DNA of 64,000 nt, from NCBI RefSeq assembly GCF_016862315.1, contig NZ_BOMS01000090.1:43551-107550 (forward strand), in the 5' to 3' direction. Position 1 is the first letter of the stretch, and each line of letters opens with the position of its first letter. Shown piece after piece: positions 58,676-64,000 of the stretch. The notes beneath the pieces are model-generated. The model was given only the letters and a program-made list of their open reading frames with translations, had not been told where the DNA came from and searched no databases. The position numbers and the translations under genes are program-made. This stretch comes from Actinoplanes palleronii (GTDB taxonomy: Bacteria > Actinomycetota > Actinomycetes > Mycobacteriales > Micromonosporaceae).

Positions 58676-60135
58676 AGCGAGCCCAGGTAGTCGCGGACGC
58701 CGCGCTCGTCCCCGGGGTCGGCGACCAGGCCGACGTAGCCGTCCGGGCGCACCAGCACCAGGGTGTCCGCGCCGTACGCCCGCGCCACGTGACCGCCGTC
58801 GTCGTCCAGGCCACCCGGCCCCACTTTCCGGCACTCGACACCGTCCAGCGACGGGACGCCCCGGTCGCCGATGCCGAGCAGGGTGAAGTGCGGGCCGCGG
58901 AACAGGTCGAACAGCCGGATCGGGGCGCCGCCGGCCTCGCGCAGCGGCGCATCCGGTGCCCGGTCGCCCGGCCGCACCAGGGCGGGCCGGCCGGCCTGGC
59001 GGGACAGCCGGCTCCACGGATACCGCAGCGCCAGCTGGGTCAGCTCGGGTGAGGCCGCCGCATCCAGGCCGCCGCCCTTCTGCTTGACCGCGTCCAGGAC
59101 CGCGGCCAGCCGCGCCGAGGTGATGTCCAGCAGCCAGCTCGCGATCGGGAGGCGCTCCTCGTCGTACGTGTCCAGCAGCTCCGGCGACGCCGCCCCGGTC
59201 AGCGTCAGCCCGAGCTTCCAACCCAGGTTGTACGCGTCCTGGATCCCGCTGTTCATGCCGAGCCCACCCGCGATCGGGTGCACGTGCGCGCAGTCCCCGG
59301 CGAGGAACACCCGGTCCACCCGCAGCCGGTCGACCATGCGGACGTTGACCCGGTACGTCGACCGCCACCCCAGGTCGTGCAGCCGCACCCCGGGCACCCC
59401 GGCGACCCGGTCGAAGGTCCGCTGAAGACTCTCCAGGGTCGGCTCGCCGTCCACGCCGGGCTCCTGGGACGCCTGCATCTGGAACACGTCGGTGCCGGGC
59501 AACGGGCACAGCATGACGACGCCGTCACCGGTGAACCACTGATGCCAGACGTCGCGCCCCAGCCCGTCGACCCGGAGGTCACCGACCGCCATCGCCGGTG
59601 ACTCCGGCGTCTCCCCGCGCATGACCAGACCGAGCGCCCTGCGTACGGTGCTGCGGCCCCCGTCGCACCCGGCCAGGTACCGCACGCGGATCCGCTCTCC
59701 GCCGACCGTCGCGGTCACCCCGTCGGCGTCCTGCTGGAAGTCGCGCAGTTCGGCGCCCCGCTCGACGGTGACACCGAGCCCGGCGAGCCGGTCCCGCAGA
59801 ATCTGCTCCACCCGCCACTGCGGGATCATCAGCGCCGCCGGATACGGCACGTCGGGCGTCGGCACCTGATCGGCCTGCGGGTCGACCTCGGCGACCACCT
59901 CGGCACCCTGGTACTTGCGGTGCCGCAGATGGCTGACCCCGCCGGCCAGGATCGGGCCGGCGACACCCAGGTCGTCGAGCACCTCCAGGCTGCGCGGGCT
60001 CAGCCCCTTGCCGCGCGAGCCGGTGGGGAAATCCGGCGCCCGGTCCACGATCCGGACCGCGACGCCGCGCCGGGCGAGGTCAGTGGCGAGGGTGAGCCCG
60101 GTCGGGCCGGCACCGACCACGAGAACGTCTGTCAT
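58672..60135 (-). CDS. FAD-dependent aromatic hydroxylase
   Basis: A 487-residue class A flavin monooxygenase. VLVVGAGPTGLTLATDLA is the FAD motif, GCDGGRSTVRRALG the DG motif, and FLAGDCAHVHPIAGGLGMNSG the GD motif. The C-terminal ~110 residues form a thioredoxin-like domain as in PHBH-type phenol hydroxylases and polyketide oxygenases. The ATG at 60135 precedes the FAD motif directly. It is transcribed toward the glyoxalase operon but is probably independent of it. Confidence 0.93.
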   Translation of the reverse strand: MTDVLVVGAGPTGLTLATDLARRGVAVRIVDRAPDFPTGSRGKGLSPRSLEVLDDLGVAGPILAGGVSHLRHRKYQGAEVVAEVDPQADQVPTPDVPYPAALMIPQWRVEQILRDRLAGLGVTVERGAELRDFQQDADGVTATVGGERIRVRYLAGCDGGRSTVRRALGLVMRGETPESPAMAVGDLRVDGLGRDVWHQWFTGDGVVMLCPLPGTDVFQMQASQEPGVDGEPTLESLQRTFDRVAGVPGVRLHDLGWRSTYRVNVRMVDRLRVDRVFLAGDCAHVHPIAGGLGMNSGIQDAYNLGWKLGLTLTGAASPELLDTYDEERLPIASWLLDITSARLAAVLDAVKQKGGGLDAAASPELTQLALRYPWSRLSRQAGRPALVRPGDRAPDAPLREAGGAPIRLFDLFRGPHFTLLGIGDRGVPSLDGVECRKVGPGGLDDDGGHVARAYGADTLVLVRPDGYVGLVADPGDERGVRDYLGSL

Positions 60136-60236
60136 GCCCTCATCCCACGCCACCGACCCGCGTTGCGTGGGGAGTTGGGGTGCGGAGCGCACCGAAAGTC
60201 CCCACGCTCCGGGGTCGCCCGCGTTGTGTGTGGCGC

Positions 60237-60539
60237 TCAGTCGATGTCGTTCCCGGCGCGCAGGTCACGACGGGCGTCATGGCGGCTGCGCCGGCGCTCC
60301 TCGCGACGCATGACGCTCCACTCCCGGTAGCCATGGCTCTCGCACCGTCGTACCCAGTAGGCCGGGGTGCCGGACCAGTGGCAGCCGGCGCGGCGGCTGC
60401 CGGGCTCGGCGCGTAGCGCCTCGATCTCGCGGGGCAGCGTGCACGGCCCCCATCGGTGATCGTGCACGGGCGCGCAGGTCGTCCCCGGCGCGTCGACCAG
60501 CTGCACCCACCAGGGCCGGGTCTTGTCGGTTCTGCTCAT
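60237..60539 (-). CDS. Small Trp/Cys-rich actinobacterial protein
   Basis: A 100-residue protein with WWVQLVDAPG at the start, CHWSGTPAYWVRRC in the middle and a very basic C-terminal tail (RREERRRSRHDARRDL). GGAAGG lies nine bases before the ATG. Paired cysteines and aromatic residues suggest a small folded metal or nucleic-acid binder. No known family. Confidence 0.6.
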   Translation of the reverse strand: MSRTDKTRPWWVQLVDAPGTTCAPVHDHRWGPCTLPREIEALRAEPGSRRAGCHWSGTPAYWVRRCESHGYREWSVMRREERRRSRHDARRDLRAGNDID

Positions 60540-60563
60540 CAACGGGCACCTTCCGGCTCCGCG

Positions 60564-60582
60564 CAGCCCCGTTCTGGGGCTG
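60564..60582. repeat. Short hairpin upstream of the small gene
   Basis: CAGCCCC-GTTCT-GGGGCTG, a perfect seven-base stem, about 25 bases before the ATG at 60539 on the minus strand. It may affect expression of that gene. Confidence 0.4.
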
Positions 60583-60692
60583 TCACTAGATCGGGTGCAC
60601 CGTTACCTCCTCCACTTCTCCTCCTCGCGCCGACGCCGGTCAATGCGTCCCTGCACGGTACCGCCACGGCGGGGCCCGCTACCGTCCCACCC

Positions 60693-61088
60693 GTGACTGA
60701 CACCCCACTGTCCGACCTCATGGACGCGCACGTGCAAACCGACACCGCGGAGACCTACACGGCATTCGTCGAGATGTTCCAGAACTCGGTGATCGGGATC
60801 GTCGGCGTCGGCCCCCGGTCACCCGACGGCCGGACCGGCGAGGGCTTCGCGGCCGGCAAGACCACCCACGGCGACGGCCGGTCGCGCATCCTCGCCTTCG
60901 CCGACCCGGAGGTGGCGTCGCGGACGCCCGGGTCGCCGTGCAACGCCGGCATACCCGGCGCGGTGCTGCTGCGCATGGCGGCTGACGACCTGTCGTGCGA
61001 GGGCATCCTGGTCAACAGCGCCACCCGGTTGATCAGCGTCATCATCGACCGGGATGCCGTGTCGGCCTTCGCTCCGGGACCGGTCTGA
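60693..61088 (+). CDS. SseB-like small protein
   Basis: A 131-residue protein starting at a GTG. It has an alpha/beta layout with EMFQNSVIGIVGVG near the start, the strand-turn RSRILAFADPEVA, and CEGILVNSATRLISVIIDRDAV at the end. This resembles the SseB N-terminal domain that binds substrates in actinobacteria, but the match is weak. Function unknown. Confidence 0.6.
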   Translation: MTDTPLSDLMDAHVQTDTAETYTAFVEMFQNSVIGIVGVGPRSPDGRTGEGFAAGKTTHGDGRSRILAFADPEVASRTPGSPCNAGIPGAVLLRMAADDLSCEGILVNSATRLISVIIDRDAVSAFAPGPV

Positions 61089-61125
61089 CAGGATCGGGAA
61101 AGTCGCGGAAATTTCTCCGGGGCCG

Positions 61126-61151
61126 TGTCGATCGGCGGGTCGCTCGTTCGA
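61126..61151 (+). promoter_or_regulatory. Predicted ECF42-type promoter
   Basis: TGTCGA (61126-61131) and CGA (61149-61151) are 17 bases apart, about 50 bases before the DGPF gene. The target motif reported for ECF42 in Streptomyces is TGTCGA with CGA as I recall it. This would make the sigma factor operon autoregulated. Confidence 0.6.
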
Positions 61152-61201
61152 CGTGTGAGTGCGAGGGCCGAGCGGCGGCCCCGCCGGACGAGGAGCACAC
61201 G

Positions 61202-61588
61202 ATGGCGAAGTACGCACTGATCATGCGGGGCACCGACGAGTCGAACGCGGCCATGATGGCCGACATCGGCACGCTGATGGCCGCGACCCACCAGTTCATC
61301 GAGGACATGATGAAGGCCGACGTCCTGATCGCGGCCGAGGGTCTCGACGACCCGGCGCAGGGCGCCGTCGTCGACTTCAGCGGCGAGGCGCCGGTGGTCA
61401 CCGACGGTCCCTACGGCGAGACCAAGGAACTGTTCGGCGGCTACTTCCTGATCGATGTCGCCACGAAGCAGGACGCGATCGGCTGGGCCAAGCGGGTCCC
61501 GGCAGTCCGCGGCGCCAAGATCGAGGTCCGGCGGGTGGCCGGCGAAGACGAACTGCCGCCGGGCGTCGAGACCGACAACAACATCTGA
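61202..61588 (+). CDS. DGPF/YCII-related protein, partner of ECF42
   Basis: A 128-residue ferredoxin-like-fold protein. VVTDGPYGETKELFGGYFLID carries the DGPF signature as DGPY, and MAKYALIMRGTDE is the first strand. Such genes accompany ECF42 sigma factors and may sense a signal or be a target. The stop overlaps the sigma start by one base (TGATG). Confidence 0.92.
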   Translation: MAKYALIMRGTDESNAAMMADIGTLMAATHQFIEDMMKADVLIAAEGLDDPAQGAVVDFSGEAPVVTDGPYGETKELFGGYFLIDVATKQDAIGWAKRVPAVRGAKIEVRRVAGEDELPPGVETDNNI

Positions 61589-62823
61589 TGGGTACGGCCG
61601 ATGTCGAAGCCGTCTGGCGGATCGAGTCGGCCCGCATCGTCGCCGCGCTGACCCGGTTCACCGGCGACGCCGGGCTGGCCGAGGACGCGACGCAGGAAGC
61701 GGTGGCCGAGGCCCTGGTGTCGTGGCCCCGGTCCGCTCCGGCCAACCCGGCCGGCTGGCTGATGGCCACCGCCCGGCGCCGGGCGATCGACGCGATCCGC
61801 CGCCGGTTCGCCCTGCACGACCGGTACGTCCTGCTGGCCGCGGACCCCCCGCCCGACTCCCCCGCCGACCAGGACATCGACCCCGACACCATCGACGACG
61901 ACATCCTGGCGTTGATGTTCATCAGCTGCCACCCGGTGCTGTCCCGCGAGGCCCGGGTGGCGCTGACCCTGCGCGTGGTCGCCGGCCTGTCCAGCGAGGA
62001 GATCGCCCGCGCGTTCCTGGTGCCGGTGCCGACGGTCCAGGCCCGCATCACCCGCGGCAAGAAGACGATCGCCGCGGCCGGGGTGCCGTTCGCACTGCCC
62101 CCGGCCGCCGAACGCCGCGACCGCCTGGGTGGCGTCCTCAGCGTCCTCTACGTGATCTTCACCGAGGGCGCCACCGCCACAACGGGCGATCACCTGCTGC
62201 GTACCGACGTCGCCTACGAGGCGATCCGCCTGGCCCGTGCCCTGGCCGCCCTGCAGCCGGACGAGCCAGAGGTGCACGGTTTGCTCGCGCTCTGCGAGCT
62301 GACGGCTGCCCGCTTCCCGGCCCGCACCGCCCCGGACGGCACCCCGATCCTGCTCGAGGACCAGGACCGCCGCTTGTGGGACCGCACCGCCATCCGCCGC
62401 GGCCTGACCGCCCTGACCAGGGCGTCGTCACACGGCCTCGGCCCGTATGGCCTGCAGGCCGCGATCGCCGCGGTGCACGCGTCGGCGCTGTCGGTCGAGG
62501 CCACCGACTGGGACCGGATCGTGCTGCTCTACGAGGCCCTGGGCCGCCTCGCCCCGTCCCCGGTGGTCGAGTTGAACCGCGCGGTCGCGGTCGCGATGGC
62601 CTCCGGCCCGGAGCACGCCCTGCCCATCGTCGACGACCTGATCGCCGCGAACCGCCTCCCGGGCTCCCACCTGCTCCCCACGGTCCGCGGCGAGCTGCTG
62701 ACCCGCCTCGGCCGCCACCCCGAGGCCCGAGCGGAGCTGGAACTGGCCGCCCGCTTGTGCACCAACCACCGCGAACGCTCAGTCCTGCTGCGCAAAGCCG
62801 CCGCACTGACCGATCGGGCATGA
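61588..62823 (+). CDS. ECF sigma factor of the ECF42 type with TPR-like C-terminus
   Basis: A 411-residue sigma factor. Region 2 (VWRIESARIVAALTRFTGD; LMATARRRAIDAIRRR) and region 4 (LSSEEIARAFLVPVPTVQAR) make up ~170 residues. The long C-terminal part (~190-411) is a helical repeat domain with YEALGRLAPSPVVELNRAVAVAM, diagnostic of ECF42 (DUF6596 plus TPR-like). No anti-sigma factor is present; activity is thought to be controlled by the C-terminal domain. It is co-transcribed with the DGPF gene. Confidence 0.93.
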   Translation: MGTADVEAVWRIESARIVAALTRFTGDAGLAEDATQEAVAEALVSWPRSAPANPAGWLMATARRRAIDAIRRRFALHDRYVLLAADPPPDSPADQDIDPDTIDDDILALMFISCHPVLSREARVALTLRVVAGLSSEEIARAFLVPVPTVQARITRGKKTIAAAGVPFALPPAAERRDRLGGVLSVLYVIFTEGATATTGDHLLRTDVAYEAIRLARALAALQPDEPEVHGLLALCELTAARFPARTAPDGTPILLEDQDRRLWDRTAIRRGLTALTRASSHGLGPYGLQAAIAAVHASALSVEATDWDRIVLLYEALGRLAPSPVVELNRAVAVAMASGPEHALPIVDDLIAANRLPGSHLLPTVRGELLTRLGRHPEARAELELAARLCTNHRERSVLLRKAAALTDRA

Positions 62824-63284
62824 CGTCGAATCAGGAGATGGATGGTGGGATCGTGCCTTTACTGATCGAGCTGCCTGTCGGTGAGCGCCTCACCGGCCTC
62901 CGGCGGGCCTATTACGTCTACGGCGCGGACCTCGACGCCCCGGACGGTCCTTTGGAGGCGTCTTTCGAGAAATCCGGAAGCTACATGATTGATTCTACCG
63001 GGGAGTCGCTGGTCATCACTCAGGGCCCCTGGATCGATTCCTTCGCGGACCCACTCTCTCCCGAGAACGAAAAATTCGTTCGCGAATCAGGAAAATGGGA
63101 AATCGTCGACATGGGCGCGGCGGCCTGGAGCTATCGACAATTCCTGGGCCTGCGGCTGGACCGCCAAGAACTTGGCGGGTCACCAGCAATGGAGCAGTCC
63201 TTGACCTTGACATTCGGAAAAGACTCCATCGTCATAAAAACAAGCGGCGACGAAACCAGGGTGTCATTCCACCGCTCAACCTAG
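62820..63284 (+). CDS. Uncharacterised protein of lower GC content
   Basis: A 154-residue strand-rich protein (AYYVYGADLDAPDGPLEASF; WSYRQFLGLRLDRQELGG; SLTLTFGKDSIVIKTSGDET). Its ATG overlaps the sigma stop (ATGA), but its codons use A/T endings far more than the sigma gene, so it may have been acquired and coupled by chance. An in-frame ATG at 62838 is a possible alternative. No family recognised. Confidence 0.65.
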   Translation: MTSNQEMDGGIVPLLIELPVGERLTGLRRAYYVYGADLDAPDGPLEASFEKSGSYMIDSTGESLVITQGPWIDSFADPLSPENEKFVRESGKWEIVDMGAAAWSYRQFLGLRLDRQELGGSPAMEQSLTLTFGKDSIVIKTSGDETRVSFHRST

Positions 63285-63298
63285 ATGCCGGCCGGACT

Positions 63299-63847
63299 TC
63301 AGGAAGTCGGCCAGACCCGTTGGAAACTGACTCCGCTCTCCTCGCTCAGCGCGTCAACGACATCCTGGGTGCAGAGCAGCGGGCCCTTCGGCATTTGCGG
63401 GATGCGAAACGCGGTCTGGTCGACAAGCCGTTCCGGGTGGAAGTCATACCGGCTGACGTACATCACCCGCCCGCTCGAGAATCGCGCAACGCTGGAACCC
63501 GCCTCGTTCAGCGCGTCGCAGAGGTCCGGCACGAACATCCAGAAGTCTCCGTCGTCGGACTGGAGCCGGGCAAGAACGCCCTGACCCTCCAGGACCGGAC
63601 GCACCGCATCCCATACCGCAGCTGTCATGACCAGGACCTGGGAGGACAGACACAACAGGCCCGAGCCCTGCAGCGGATCACCGCACTCGTCGTGTTCGAT
63701 CAGCCGTACCCGAAGACGCCAGGACGAGGACACCCTCGACTGCAGATCGAGGGAGTTCAGCGCATCGAAGTCCTCCTCCCGAACGCATTGCAGCCACTGA
63801 TGCCTCTGCGATCCCACCGGGACATAAATCGACCCTGCACCCATCAA
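63299..63847 (-). CDS. Uncharacterised protein, possibly immunity-like
   Basis: A 182-residue protein. It begins with AGSIYVPVGSQRHQW and ends LLCTQDVVDALSEESGVSFQRVW, which recalls the ending of Imm11/DUF1629-type immunity proteins. The likeness is weak and no toxin is next to it. Composition is less GC-rich than the metabolic genes. Convergent with the 62820 gene. Confidence 0.6.
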   Translation of the reverse strand: MMGAGSIYVPVGSQRHQWLQCVREEDFDALNSLDLQSRVSSSWRLRVRLIEHDECGDPLQGSGLLCLSSQVLVMTAAVWDAVRPVLEGQGVLARLQSDDGDFWMFVPDLCDALNEAGSSVARFSSGRVMYVSRYDFHPERLVDQTAFRIPQMPKGPLLCTQDVVDALSEESGVSFQRVWPTS

Positions 63848-64000
63848 CGAACACGTCCGTCCTGCAACATCAGACCGGCCCGAATCTTAGATCGCCACGG
63901 CATCCCTCGCTTGAACAGCAAATCCTCGGCCAGCCGGCGTGCCGTCGGACATCACCAACGTCCTTCTTGTGGCGGCTGGCAAAATGCCGACGTGTCGATC
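63848..64000. other. Window end with no recognisable feature
   Basis: The last 153 bases lie upstream of the gene ending at 63847 and contain no clear start, motif or repeat; they may hold its promoter. Confidence 0.4.

Noticed and set aside
60564..60582. Hairpin considered as part of a tRNA or riboswitch
   Set aside because: Only one short stem; no cloverleaf, T-loop or known aptamer elements around it.

Overview
The window is very GC-rich DNA with dense, mostly overlapping genes, many GTG starts and several probably leaderless genes. The gene families (MmyB-type XRE regulators, an ECF42-type sigma factor with a DGPF partner, YbaB/WXG-like helper genes, DUF6578, CGNR regulators, large GGDEF-EAL proteins) point to a filamentous actinomycete, most likely Micromonosporaceae (Actinoplanes-like). 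This is inferred from family content and base composition, not from a marker gene. I see no rRNA, tRNA, insertion sequence, prophage or CRISPR array.

Layout. 1-8.3 kb: a GGDEF-EAL protein, a divergent MarR/MFS efflux pair with a polyprenyl synthase and a PLP enzyme, a divergent SDR/MmyB-regulator pair, and a peroxiredoxin. 8.5-10.9 kb: a five-gene minus-strand module (YbaB-like, ESX-like, WXG-like, membrane-anchored EndoU-like toxin, small candidate immunity protein). 11-21 kb: metallo-hydrolase/CGNR regulator pair, Lrp/gluconolactonase pair, a lipoprotein, a WD-repeat-like propeller, and an XRE regulator divergent from a second MFS exporter, then a Rieske lipoprotein. 21-24 kb: 1-phosphofructokinase-type kinase plus class II aldolase, divergent from another PfkB kinase. 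25-36 kb: a patchy accessory stretch of lower and variable GC with a frameshifted gene, a possible second remnant, a proteasome-like Ntn hydrolase, a ketoacyl-ACP synthase III, an M23 protein, small DUF proteins, an acyltransferase and a convergent toxin-antitoxin-like pair. 36-39 kb: SRPBCC protein, TetR regulator with two perfect operators, and a TetX-like monooxygenase.

39-45.4 kb is a sugar uptake and use locus: two permeases, a binding lipoprotein, a SIS-domain protein and a GH4 glycosidase, facing a DeoR regulator. Related half-sites (consensus TGCWCGTTTG) lie in both intergenic regions. No ABC ATPase is encoded, so a shared MsiK-type ATPase is likely. 45.5-50 kb holds a second GGDEF-EAL protein, a beta-lactamase-fold protein lacking the catalytic lysine, and a DUF4239-like membrane protein.

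50.0-58.7 kb is an eight-gene operon with almost every junction overlapping: GlgX, an AGE-type epimerase with a STAS-like tail, two DJ-1/PfpI proteins, a benzoylformate-decarboxylase-like TPP enzyme, two NTF2/SnoaL-like proteins and a glyoxalase-fold protein. I know of no described pathway with this set. It is one of the two best candidates for an undescribed system, together with the EndoU module. 58.7-64 kb holds a flavin hydroxylase, small hypotheticals, and an ECF42/DGPF operon preceded by a matching promoter.
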